DNA from: Datisca glomerata
Taxonomy: Eukaryota > Streptophyta > Magnoliopsida > Cucurbitales > Datiscaceae
Length of the DNA: 64,000 nt
NCBI GenBank assembly: GCA_003255025.1
Contig: QANY01007891.1
Coordinates: forward strand, 62,001 to 126,000
Direction: 5' to 3'
Numbering within the stretch: the stretch's first letter is position 1; each line of letters starts with the position of its first letter. Positions 11,661-22,883 of the stretch are shown in pieces. The position numbers were made by a program, and so were the translations under genes. The notes under the pieces are model-generated. The model did not search any database and had not been told where the DNA came from. It saw only the letters and a list, made by a program, of their open reading frames with translations.

Positions 11661-12018
11661 TAGAGACCGAAACTAAGAAAGACAAAACTACTCTCTCATA
11701 TGGAGAGACAACTACTTTTCGACCGTTGCCATGGCAAATACCATTGGTTAGAATAAATATGATCAGTCCTTCATTTGGTAAAAAAATGATTTTTTTTGTC
11801 AAAAAAAAACTATTAATCCTTCTAGTTTTCCTGTTTTGGTAACTGAATTGCATGATTATAACCGTTCAATTGCTAGGTGAAGAAATCTTGCTTCGCTTGT
11901 ACACAAAGTAAAACCTGAACAAAATTCAGTACCTAATTTTATATTAACCCTCTCCAGCCACTCCGCCACTGCATCATACTCCGGGTTTTTGTGGATCCTG
12001 TATTAGGGTTTATCAACG

Positions 12019-13490
12019 ATGATTTCTCTCAAAGAAATGCCCCAAACAGCCACTTCTCTGTTCTCCGCCTATGCCTCTGTCGCCGCCTCCATCATGTTGG
12101 TTCAATCCATGGCCTGCGAACTCGTTGCCCCCCAGCTTCGAACCGTACTTCTTCCCCCCTATTTCTTCTCAACTTACTCTCGTCATCGACGAGTACTCTG
12201 GATTCCACAACGAAGTGTTCGAATCAGCCCAAATTTACCTCCGGACCAAGATCAACTGACCGCCTCAAAATCAGCAAAACCCCTAAGAAAAAGAAGATCA
12301 GCTTCGACATCGTGGACGGCCAAGAGATTGTTGATTTTTTCGAGAACATTCAACTCAAATGGCGGTTGGTTCTTGCAGAGTCTAAAAAATCACTTAACAA
12401 CGATAAGCGGTATTTCGAGCTTACGTTCGACAAGAAGTTCAAAAAGAGAGTGTTGGGTTGTTATTTGCCGTCTGTATTAGCCAGAGCTGTTGCAATTAAG
12501 AAAGAAGACAAATTAATTAAGTTGTAGCATGGTTGTAGCTCAATAACTCTAGACCATCCGTCGACGTTCGAGACGATGGCGAAGGATCCGAAGTTGAAGA
12601 AGCAAAGAATTGATGATCTGGACAGATTTGTTAGGAGGAAGGAGTTTTACAGAAAGGTGGGAAAGGCTTGGAAGAGAGGGTATCTGTTGTATGGTCCTCC
12701 TTGGTACTGGAAAATCGAGTTTGATTGCGGCCATGGCTAATTATCTCAAGTTTCATTCTATGATCTGGAGCTGACCAATTTATGTCAAAATTCTGAACCG
12801 AAGAAGACGATGTTATCCATGAAAAATTGAATACCTGATAGCGTCAGCTGCCATTTGAACATAACAGAAAGCCCTCTTTAGTTGACGTGATACAAAAATT
12901 TAGAATTATAGAAATTAAATTGGAAACCAGAGGACTAAAAATATTATTTTCCATTGGATCTTTCGGAAGATCAAACGTTGAGGAAAATGAAAAGTGAGAA
13001 TGAAAAAGACTAACCCTGGAGTCAGACGGCTGATAGTCATCACTTAGGCGATTCTACACCTCCGCGCTACAATCTATATCATCAATCATTATGGTCGAGT
13101 TGTGGTGACGAGCGAATCATAGTATTGACAACCAACCACAAGGATCGGTTAGACCCACGACTGCTACGCCCTGGTCGAATGGACATGCACATCAACCTGT
13201 CGTATTGCAGCCCAGAAGGGTTCAAGATCTTAACCTCCAATTACCTTGGCAGCCAAGCCACTAATCACCCTCTGTATAGCCAGATTCACTGTCTGATTGA
13301 AACCATAAACGTAACTCCGGCAGAAGTAGCTGAGGAGCTGATGAAAAGCGATGATGCTGATGTTGCTTTTGAAGAGCTTCTTAATTTTATCAAATGTAAA
13401 AAGGCTGAACAAATTAAAGTAATAGATAAAGGGAATGATGTGGATGTTGATTCAAAAGAACCGACGAAGAGGTTGAAAGAGGATGATTAG
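12019..13490 (+). pseudogene. AAA-ATPase (BCS1-like plant P-loop family), broken
   Basis: Matches the plant AAA-ATPase family related to mitochondrial BCS1 (AAA_assoc domain followed by an AAA core, usually a single exon of about 500 codons). The N-terminus at 12019 reads SLFSAYASVAASIMLVQSMA. The frame then changes to reach LVIDEYSGFHNEVFESAQIY near 12170-12259. It changes again for KKISFDIVDGQEIVDFFENI and KRYFELTFDKKFKKRVLGCY near 12260-12526. At about 12555-12760 come DLDRFVRRKEFYRKVGKAWK and YGPP; two extra bases then break the frame inside the Walker A motif (GTGKSSL is readable only after a shift). From about 12780 to 13085 the expected Walker B and sensor region is replaced by unrelated sequence. 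The C-terminus is intact from about 13095 to 13490 (CGDERIIVLTTNHKDRLDPR, then GRMDMHINLSYCSPEGFK, VTPAEVAEELMKSDDADVAF), ending in TAG. Clearly a pseudogene. Confidence 0.85.
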
Positions 13491-13499
13491 TGTAAATAA

Positions 13500-14355
13500 C
13501 AAAATTTTATTTGGTTGTCTGTGGCAAGAGTCACTGAGCATATTGTAAACTATTGAGGAGTTCTATAAGACAATATACATTGCATGGCCATGGTATGATG
13601 GTCTCATGGTAGACATTGTTTTTTATTAATAAAAATAAAAACATATGTTTTTATTGAAAACAACAACATATGTTTTTTTTAAATAACAACAATATATATT
13701 TGAGTTATTATATTATTCATTAAACAACTCACACTCAAGTAATATCACTAACTATTTGTATTTATTATATTATCCTAATTCTTCACATAAAAATGACAAG
13801 TCTGGTAATTTTGAGTTTGAAAAATGAAATGTATAGATGTGTGGTTGAAATTTTTATAATTTTACTCTTTTGTCATTTTTCTAGAAGATAGATCTTAGAC
13901 AAAATCAAAATGTCAAAAATTATTTCTAGATCTGCCATTAAATCATGTAGAAGACTATGTATTGACGACCATGACCAAGCAAACTAAATCCATGTGTAGT
14001 AAATGTCTTTAAAATATAACACTAAATATGGTTTATGAATTGGAAGGTAAGCTTGTGTTATATGATAAATCTACCATGTATTGCAGAAGCAAAACATCTT
14101 TTTCTATTTTGAATAGTATAGTATGGTTATAGTTGGATAATTGAGTGACTAGCTAAGCTATACCTGATCATAATTCTAAAACATATTTTTTTTTTTGGTA
14201 TTAGGGCTCAAAATGAAGTGTGTTTTATGACAAGTGATGATATTGCTTCTCGACCTCACCATGTACGCCGTAATTTACTATCAAGGAAAAATGAAACAAA
14301 TATTTGTAACATAATTTACAATATATTAGTATATTTTGAAGACTCAATATCAAGA
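13500..14355. other. Intergenic, no gene seen
   Basis: AT-rich spacer between the AAA-ATPase pseudogene and the tRNA. It contains short A/T tracts and ACATATGTTTTT repeats near 13640-13680. Nothing coding or structured was recognised. Confidence 0.5.
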
Positions 14356-14427
14356 GTGGCTGTAGTTTAGTGGTGAGAATTCCACGTTGTGGCCGTGGAG
14401 ACCTGGGCTCGAATCCCAGCAGCCACA
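14356..14427 (+). tRNA. tRNA-His (anticodon GUG), nuclear
   Basis: A complete 72-nt cloverleaf can be read. The acceptor arms are GTGGCTG (14356-14362) and CAGCCAC (14420-14426), with discriminator A. A D-arm follows with GTTTAGTGGTGAGAAT. The anticodon stem is CCACG/CGTGG around loop TTGTGGC, giving anticodon GTG at 14389-14391. The T-arm is CTGGG/CCCAG around a CTCGAAT loop. The internal pol III A box (TGTAGTTTAGTGG) and B box (GGCTCGAATCC) are both present. It resembles the cytosolic plant tRNA-His and not the chloroplast form. The mature G-1 would be added after transcription. No intron. It should be functional. Confidence 0.95.
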
Positions 14428-14429
14428 TC

Positions 14430-14434
14430 TTTTT
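14430..14434 (+). terminator. Pol III terminator of tRNA-His
   Basis: A run of five T residues starts three bases after the tRNA 3' end, the usual stop signal for RNA polymerase III. Confidence 0.8.
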
Positions 14435-15373
14435 ATCGTTATTTTTGTTTCTCTGCAACTTCTCGGTTTTTTCTTGAGGAGAACCCTATCAATAACTGAA
14501 ATTTTTTTTAATAGGAAAAAAAAACAAGCTAGTTTGATAATATATATTGGCATAATAGTTATACTCATCAAAGTCATATTATAAGATCTTATATAGGCAT
14601 ATGTTTCAACCGTAATATCATAATTCTTATAGTTTTGACAATATTAATTATCATGATTAAATTATCACACTCATATTTTGAGATCGTTGATCTCAATCGT
14701 AGTATCATCATAATCACCGTAGAATTGATAAACTTTATAAAAAAAATCTTTAGCTCATTTTGAAATTATTTTCAACTAATTTATACTAAATAACACTTAT
14801 TGAATAGTATTATCAAATTTTGAAACTAACATTGTTGCTTTACTTTCACATATTTTAACCCGGGCTTTCAAATCAAAATATGTTTCAAATTTGACACTTC
14901 ATTCATCAAAATATGACACTCTTCATTCATTTAATACTAATTTGACACTCTTTCATTCATCAAAATATGTTTCGTTAGATTTTTTATTGCAATGTAGAAA
15001 TACAAAATCTAAAGTTTAAATCTCAGAATAAGAAGATGATATCCTCACTTTCTGATAAATTGATTTATACTTTCTGATCAATTGATTTATATATTCTCAC
15101 ATTTTCACAGTCTCATCAATAATTTTCACGTGGTCACTTCAATGAAAAGGTAGACCATAATAAAAAAATGTTAAATGTTTTAATTAGTTATATATGGGTA
15201 TATGATATATTGTATGAAGAATATTCCAAACGACCTGTGAAAGATAAGAACAGAAAAATCTAAACCACTTGAGAAAGACGCTAATAAGTGGACAAAAGTA
15301 TAAATCAGGCATAAACAAAATCGGACATTATTTTATTACTATTCTTATATGTAGTATCACTAATTATTTTTAA
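14435..15373. other. Intergenic, no gene seen
   Basis: Strongly AT-rich. Around 14890-14970 there are short repeated phrases (TTCATTCATCAAAATATG) in loose tandem. No coding or RNA signal recognised. Confidence 0.5.
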
Positions 15374-16444
15374 GGTTAATTTCAGATGCAACTTTTCATT
15401 TTTGACTGATTTTTAAATATATCCCTTCAACTATAAAGCATTCTTAATTTTTCCTTTAATTTTCATCAACTATCAATTACACTCTTTTTATTAGATTTTT
15501 CATCTAACACCCGTTAAGTTGGTCATCCCTATAAAACGTGCATTTTGAGTACAAAAACGTAAGGGGTGAAATCGAAGGTTTCTCGATTTAGGAGCAATTG
15601 AGTCAAAATCCCTCGAGTAACAGAGGGTGAAAGATGGTTATTGGGAAGTGGGTCGTGCTTGATTTAGTATGGTGTGGAAGGTGGACTTGCGAATTCTAGC
15701 TGTTCATCCCCTCGAACCATTGTCATTAAAAAAATGGCCATAAACACTCTAAGCTTCTGACTACCGGCGGTGGATTTCACGGAGAAACTATCAAGCCATG
15801 GCTATTGGCGGTAGATTTCACGGCGGCGATTGTGATTTTAGGCTGAGGAGTGGAACGGAGTAGAGAGAGATCGAAGGGAGAACCGCTTTTCTGATTCGGA
15901 GAAACTCAAATCGAAGGGGGGAGGGGTTATTCGCAGAACCTCTTCTTAGGTTCGGTCGCGGAGGTGAAAAATCGAAGAATTATCTTCGAAAGAGACCTCA
16001 AATCGAAGGGGTGGGGGTTCTTCGATCCTTCAAGATGCAAATTTGAATTTGAGGCCTCTTTCTCTTGTACAACAAATTTGAATTTGATGGTTAAAATTCT
16101 GAAAAATTATCTGAATTATTGCATCATCGGCTGGAAAAAAATTGGACAATTTTTTCCTGTTTGTTTCGTGGGAAAATCTTTCCCTGAATGTTTGTTGACG
16201 ACTTTTTCCTCTGATTTTATCTTTGTCGATTTAGAGCCATGTACAAAAGGAAGGGCTAGCTGGTTCAGGGAAAATCATATGCAGGCACTTCACCAACTTA
16301 ACCGGTGTTAAACCGAAAATCTAACAGAAATGGTGTAATTGACAGCTCATGAAAGTTCAAGGAGAAATTGATAAGATTTTATATAGTTGAGTAAGTCTAC
16401 TTAAAAATCGACTAAAGTCTAGAGATATCTATTAAAATTAACTC
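15374..16444. mobile_element. Non-autonomous Mutator-like element with long terminal inverted repeats
   Basis: The left end (about 15374-15532) and the reverse complement of the right end (about 16290-16444) align over roughly 155 bp. Shared blocks include TCAATTACAC, GTTAGATTT-like, and CCGGTTAAGTTGGT-like sequence. Flanking 9-mers TATTTTTAA (15365-15373) and TTAGTTTAA (16445-16453) differ at two positions and could be a decayed 9-bp target duplication, as for Mutator-like elements. The interior (about 15540-16285) is GC-richer, with repeated phrases GATTTCACGG and AAATCGAAGGGG. It holds an open frame at 15964-16311 with no family I recognise. No transposase is present, so any movement would need an element elsewhere. 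Confidence 0.6.
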
Positions 16445-16533
16445 TTAGTTTAAAGACGAAAATGGATCATTTGTTACTTTGCAAACCCCCGATTCAACTT
16501 AAAACATAACTATATGAAAATGTCTCCTTATTT

Positions 16534-16699
16534 TGGATCGGGTTTTAGATTTAAAACAAAATTCGTGAACCACGAACGGTTCATGGGCAGAATATCAAAA
16601 AAATTTGAAATAAATATTTAATCGAATTAAATATAAAACCACTTAACGATCATATATATTCAGATAAACGAATTGAGAAAATATAGAAATAATTTATAA
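16534..16699 (-). repeat. Partial copia-family LTR interrupted by a nested element
   Basis: Begins TGGATCGGGTTTTAG and contains GAACCACGAACGGTTCATGGG, followed by AATATTTAATCGAATTAAA and CATATATATTCAGATAAA-type sequence. The same series of motifs starts the LTRs at 22884, 37323 and 40567. It stops abruptly at 16699, where another copia LTR begins. The rest of this LTR was not found on the far side of the nested element. Confidence 0.7.
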
Positions 16700-17440
16700 T
16701 GTTATGAATTAAATCATCTAAACAATAGTACAAAAATTAGACTGATTCTCAAAACAATGAACAGATAACTATTTTTCTTAGAACACGAGATAAAACCAGA
16801 ACAAGTTGAGAGAGAAGGAGAAGAGAAGACACATAAATTTATACTGGTTCAGTTCACAATGAGTGAACCTACATCCAGCAGTTGTTATCAATCAATACAC
16901 AATACAAACTACAAAGAAACCTGAGAAATAACCTCTCTACTGAACATTACTATAAACTCCCGCTTCTCTTCTAGCTGAAACTTGGTTTTCAGTGTCATAG
17001 AGCCTTTTCTCTATTTTTGTGTAATTTTGGTCTCTCGCCATTTTCGAGAGAGATCCTCGCTTTTTCTTGGTTCTAACTGAACGCATCATGAGCAATGATT
17101 GCTCGATGATCATTCTACCAATAACAAAGCTTTAACTGCATTTCATAACCAAATATGCCACATTTGTATTAGTTAAGTAACAATGGCAGCTCACTGATAA
17201 GTCACCAATGCTATTTTTCCACCTTTGCTCTTAAATGAGCTTCCCTCATTCATATTCAGAGAGATTAACACCAGCTCTACTAACATTTCAGTTAATAATA
17301 ATATCAGTAACTTTAATCAAGTTTAAACATTTCTGAAACTTGATTCATGTTAATAGTTTAGTTAACATGTCAGCATGATTATTTTCAGTGTGAACCTTTT
17401 CCACCTTAACCTCGCTCCTAGAATTACTTATCTGATAAAA

Positions 17441-20400
17441 TTAAATTTTGATGTCTATATGCTTTGTTCTCTCATGAAACATTTGATTCTTACTCAAGTG
17501 CATTGTGCTTTGATTATCACAAAATACATTAACTTGTTGATGTCTTACACCAAGCTCTCCCACTAGACCTTGCAACCATAAAGATTCTTTTATGGTTTCT
17601 ATCAGAGCCATATATTCTGCCGTAGTAGTTGAGAGTGCTACAATAGGTTGTAAATTAGCCATTCAACTCACTGTAAGTGACCTTCTTTTGTCTAGATCTC
17701 ATGCATAATCTAAGTCAACAAAGCCTATTAAACCTTCATCATCATCTTGATTCTTCCGGTAGGTTAAACCACACATACTAGTACCTTTCAAATACTTGAA
17801 AATCCATTTCACTGCCTGTCAATGACCATTCCCTAGATTTACCATAAACGTGCTGACTAAACTTGTTAAATATGAAAGATCTGGTCTTGTGCAAACCATG
17901 GAATACATTAAACTACCAATTGCACTTGAGTAGGGAACTTTGCACATCTCAGATTTTTCTTGTGTGTTTTTAGGAGATATTGCAAAAGATAACTTAAAAT
18001 GAGCGGCCAAAGATGTTTGGACTGCCTTTGAGCTTGCCATTCCAAAACTCTCAAGAATCTTAAGAATATAGTTACCTTATGAAATGAACAAGGTACCATT
18101 TCTTCTGTTTCTTGATATTTCCATACATAGGATCCTTTTGGCAGCACCTAGATCCTTCACTTCAAATTCACTGCTAAGTTTTCTTATAAGTTTCCTTGTC
18201 TTAGCAGAGTCTGTAGAAGCTATAAGCATGTCATCTATATATAGGAGCAAGAAAACCCATACCCTCACAGTGACCCAATTGAAATAAACACAGCTATCAA
18301 ACATATTTATACTATATCCATTTTTAGCATAAAATCATCTAACCTGAGATACCATTGTTTTGGAGATTGTTTTAAATCATATAGAGATTTTTTAGGCAAA
18401 CATACCTTATTCTCTCCTTCTTTGCTTATAAATCCCTTTGGTTGTGTGATGAATATTTGTCCCTCAAGGTTAACATGAAAAAATGTTGTCTTTACATCCA
18501 TTTGTTGGAGATTCATATCAAAATGAGTGAATAAGGCCAATAAAACTCTTATTGAGGTATGCTTTATTATTAATGAGTAAACCTCATTGTAGTCTATGCT
18601 CTCACGTTGAGTAAATTCCTTTGCCACAAGCCTTGCCTTATACACTAGTTTTGATTGGTCAATTACATTTTCTTTCTCTTAAACACCCACTTGCACCCTA
18701 CAATTTTCTGTTTTGTAGGCATGTCTACAAGAGTCCAAGTCTTGTTTACCTTAAGAGATCTCATCTCATCATTCATGATTGTTAACCAATGATTCCTACT
18801 CTTTCTTAAGATTGCCTTCTTAAAGTCCCTTGGTTCTGAATCTAATAAATCCTCAGCAACCAAAAGTGCAAAGGAGATTTGGTCGGCATACCCATACCTC
18901 ACCGGCGCTCTATGATTTCTCCTCTCTTTATCTCTGGCCAGTTGGTAACCGTTTAAATCTTACTGATCTTGATAAATTTCTTCTTATTCTGCATCATTTT
19001 GCATATTGTTTTCATCATTTGACTGATGATGAGAGCAATATGAACCTCTCAATTCTAGCTTCCTTATTATTTATTTTGTGTGAGGTATTTTCAATTTCTT
19101 TGGTGCTTTCCATGTATATCTCATCCTCCCTAAACATAACATCTCTACTGTTAAAACATCTTGAAAAGCTTCCTTCCTGGTACCATAGTTTGTATCCCTT
19201 TACACCGTCAGGATAGCCAAGAAACATGATTTCTTAGCTCTTGGTTCAAGCTTATCATGCTTTATGTGTGCATAAGCAACACATCCAAATACCCTTAAAT
19301 GTTTGAGATCATGTGGGCTCCCAGTCGAAAGTTCTTTAAGCGTTTTAAAGTCAATTGCATTTGATAGGCTTTTGTTTATCAGATAAGCATTCCCCATAAC
19401 TTCTTAGGTAAGTTTGCACTTGACATCATGCATCTTACTCTTTCAAGAAGTGTTATGTTCATTCTTTCTGCCAAACCATTTTGTTGAGGTGTACAAGCTA
19501 CAGTCTTGTGTCTTACAATGCCCTCATCAGTGCTGAAGTTGTTGATCTCCTCATTTAGATACTCTAAACCATTGTCAGTTTTGAGCTTCTTCACTTTCTT
19601 TCCATTTTGTAGCTCAACCATCTTCTCCCAATCCTTGAACTTCTGTAAGACTTCATTTTTGGACTTCAGAATATATACCCACACCTTTCTTGAGAAATCA
19701 TCTATGAAAGTGACAAAATACTTGCTCCACCTAGAGTTTCAGTTCTAGTAGGACCTAACAGATTTGAATGTATATAGCTCAAGGTCTCTTTTATTCTGTA
19801 TAGTCTTGCTAAACTTTACCCTACATGAGTTTCCAAAAATATAGTGTTCACAGAATTCTAACTTACTCAAGTTATCACCACACAGTGGATTATGTGGTTG
19901 TAGTTCCTAGTGTCCTCTTTCTGAGATATGGGTTAACATTATATGCCAGAGCTTGCTTTTATCCATAATTTCCATTGATGCAGTAGTTGTATTACCTATC
20001 ATAGTGCTTCCAAGCAATGTATACGACACACTACTTCTGATGCCTTTCAAAATAACCGGTGAACGCTTCATGATCTTAAGAGTACCTGCTCCAACCTTGT
20101 ATGAATATCCTTCCTAGTCAAAGATACCAAAGGAAATTAGGTTTCTTTTTACATGAACATGTCTGACTTCTTGTAGAATTCTCTCAATTCCATCATGAGT
20201 TTTCAATCTGATGGTTCCAATCCCAATCACTTTGCAAGGTTTATCATTCCCAAGCAACATATAGCCTCCATCAGTTGCTTTATAGGTTTCAAACCAGTTT
20301 TTGTTAGGTGTCATGTGAAAGGAACACCCTGAATCAAGAATCCAATTTTTCTCTAAATTCTTAATTGTTACCACTAGGGTATCTGCACTCTCATACCCAT

Positions 20401-21089
20401 CTTCTACTACTGTTGCATCACCATTTTCTGCCTCTTTCTCTTTCTTTTTATTCTTATTCTTTCTCTTCGGGCACATTCTTCTAATGCGTCCTTCTTCATG
20501 ACAATGAAAACATTTGAAAGACTTGTGTTCACCTTTTGACTTGGATCTTGATTTCCCTCTACCTTTGTGTTCTTTCTTATATGTTTTTCCCCTTACAGCC
20601 AAGGTTTCTCATGTTTGTTCTTTTGATTCACACCTCCTCTAAAAATCCTTAGAGTTCAAAGCTCATATAACATCATCTAGTGATAGAGTTTCCCTGTCAT
20701 GCTTGAGAATATCCACAAAGTTCTCACAAGACGTTGGGAGTGAATGTAGCAACACCAATGCCTTGTCCTCATCCTCATATAATATGCTCAATAGGGACTT
20801 GATCATGTATAAGCTTTCTAACTTAAGTCATATTTCTACTGCAGTCTTCATTTTCACAACGTCACACAGTACCTTATCACTCAGGCTTAATATCTGTTTT
20901 TTATAGGCTATTTTTCATTACATCATTTTTCGTTTCTGTTGAGTAAGTTGATGGCATCTTAGCTTCTCCTTTTAGAGCTTCATCTAGCCCTAAATTTCCA
21001 AGTAGAGATAACATTTTCATTTTCCAAACTGCAAAATCATTAATGCCAGCAAATTTTCCAGCATCTTGCTTAGTAGTTGAGGTTGCCAT
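17441..21089 (-). pseudogene. Copia gag-pol polyprotein, broken
   Basis: Reads on the - strand in the copia order. Gag starts at 21089 (FAGINDFAVWKMKMLSLLGN). The zinc knuckle near 20520 reads CFHCHEEGRIRRMC, so the histidine of CX2CX4HX4C is replaced by arginine. Protease is near 20340 (WILDSGCSFHM). The integrase core lies at about 19380-19680 (TDNGLEYLNEE, then CTPQQNGLAERMN). RT is at about 18090-18900 (WVFKRKKM, YKARLVAKEFTQRE, then LLYIDDMLIAS with the YIDD motif intact). RNase H is at 17441-17662 (STTTAEYMALIETIKESLW, then TKHIDIKI). Several stops and frameshifts separate these, so no full polyprotein can be made. Confidence 0.85.
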
Positions 21090-21561
21090 TTCAGTACTTT
21101 TGTCGAGAACTTAACAAACTTATTCGGCTCGGATTTAACTCCTCATTGGTTTCAGAATCATCACTTCGACTTTATGACTCTGATACTAATTTGTTGTGAA
21201 TTAAATCGTCTAAACAGTAGTACAAAAACTAGACTGATTTTCAAAGAAATGAACATATACCATTTGTTTTAGAACACGAGACAAAACCAAAAACGAGTTG
21301 AGAGAGAATGATAATAAAATGACACAGAGATTTATCCTAGTTCAGTTCACAATGAGTGAACCTATATCTAGTAGTTGTTATCAATAAATCCACTATGAAT
21401 AAAGTGTTTTACAGGAGATCCAACTGCACAATACACATTAAAAAGAAGCCTGAGAATAACCTCTCTATTAAGCATACCTGTAAACTCGTGCTTCTCTTCT
21501 TGTTGAACCTTGCTCGAGCTTGGTTTTCACTATCACGGAGTCTTTTCTCTGTTTTTGTGTC

Positions 21562-22001
21562 TAGGGGGTGTTCAAAACCAAATTGAACCCAAAATGATCG
21601 GTTCAGTCAGTTCTTTATGTGTGTTCAGAGATTTTCCCGAACCTAAGTTTCGGTTCGGTTCAGAATTTTGATGGTTTTCAAACCGAACTGAAGTGAAACA
21701 TTACATTTATATTATTTTTTTATTTTTAATATATAATTTCTTATAAAATCGAATCGAACCGAAATGAAACAAAACTTTAAATTTATACTTTTTTTCAATA
21801 ATATCATTTAAAAGTTATTTAAAAAATCATTTTCAATTAATAATACTGAACCGAAGAACCGAATCGAAACTCACAATTCAGTTGGTTCAGTTCTTTTAGC
21901 ATTCACAGTTCGGGGTGGCTTGATTTTATTGTCGAACTGAAGTTTCGGTTCGGTTCATTTTTTACCAAAAAATTGACCGAAGCGAACCGTGAACACCCTT
22001 A
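21562..22001. mobile_element. hAT-type MITE inside the copia LTR
   Basis: 440 bp starting TAGGGGGTGTTCAAAACC and ending GCGAACCGTGAACACCCTTA, giving short terminal inverted repeats of the TAGGGGTGTTCA type common in plant hAT MITEs. It is flanked on both sides by the identical 8-mer TTTGTGTC (21554-21561 and 22002-22009), the target duplication length expected of hAT. The sister LTR at 16700 lacks this insertion. The interior is rich in GGTTCGGTT/AACCGAAC phrases. No coding capacity. Confidence 0.9.
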
Positions 22002-22209
22002 TTTGTGTCTCTCCTTTTTTGAGAGACATCCTCTCCTTTTCTTGGTTCTAACTGAATGCATCATGGGCAATGATTTCTCAATGCTCATTCAACCAAAAAC
22101 AAAGTTTCAATTACATTTCATAACTAACTATGCCACGTCTGCATTAGTTAAGTAATAATGCCAGCTCATAGTCAGCTCACTAATGAGTCACTAATGACAG
22201 GTTTATTTT

Positions 22210-22883
22210 TAAAACAATTTGTAAAATAAATTCTAATTAATTAGCGTTGAAAAATTACCAAGTTAAATAAATAATTTTTAAGGACTGGATAGATTGGAAT
22301 CAAATCTCAAGTCCCTGCGAATCATTTAGGTCAAGCAACACTTGCTCAATCCAAGATCTCAATAGGTTTGGTGGGTTCACGTCAATCGAAGGCCCAACAT
22401 GGTCTTATGCGCGCCAGAGTTTACAAAATTCCAAGGTTTTCTAAAACTTAAGGTTTCCTAAACCATAATAAGGAAACCTACGGCGCGGCATTCTACGGCG
22501 CAATGGATGGTGGCGGGCGACGGCGTGCAGCAGAAGGCACGACGCGACAGATGACAAGGCGTAACGGCTAGCGACAGTGGCACGGCGTGAACGGTGACAT
22601 CTCAAGATTCATGTGACGACGGATTACATGGAATTTAAAGATACAACACTTGCAAAAATTAAATTACATAAAATTCTATGCCTCAATTTTGGCGTACATC
22701 AATTCTAAAGTTGAAAAGTAACACCTAGAGCCAATCGATCGAGATTTATTCATAAAATACATTCAAACATGCGTTGAATCTACCATACAAACAAAATATG
22801 CCAATATGCCAATATTCGTTCCTACATATGCTTAATCACAGAATATGCATAATCAATAGCCTTAGGCTTTGATACCAATTGTT
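22210..22883 (-). mobile_element. Leader region of a copia-family element next to its LTR
   Basis: On the + strand it ends with a primer-binding-site sequence (GCTTTGATACCAATT, 22866-22880). It shares blocks with 40340-40566, such as GCGTACATCAATTC, CCTAGAGCCAAT and TTGAATCTACCATA. A GC-rich patch at about 22480-22600 is full of GGCG/CGGC steps. It is the untranslated leader of a - strand element; no coding part is left between it and the nested copia on the left. Confidence 0.6.

Larger units (their letters stand above)
16700..22199 (-). mobile_element. Ty1/copia retrotransposon inserted in an older copia LTR
   Basis: LTR copies flank a - strand interior. The LTR at 16700-about 17212 begins TGTTATGAATTAAATC; the one at 21192-about 22199 begins TGTTGTGAATTAAATC. 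Both continue with CTAAACARTAGTACAAAAA and ACACGAGAYAAAACCA. The primer-binding site lies at about 21175-21190 (GACTCTGATACTAATT on +, matching initiator tRNA-Met). The right LTR is about 440 bp longer because of an inserted MITE. LTR divergence and coding breaks indicate an old copy. The left flank has a candidate TATAA, but no clean 5-bp duplicate was found on the right. Confidence 0.85.

Noticed and set aside
22480..22600. GC-rich patch suggesting a CpG-rich promoter or gene
   Set aside because: It lies in the leader of a copia-family element and resembles the corresponding leader near 40200. No ORF.
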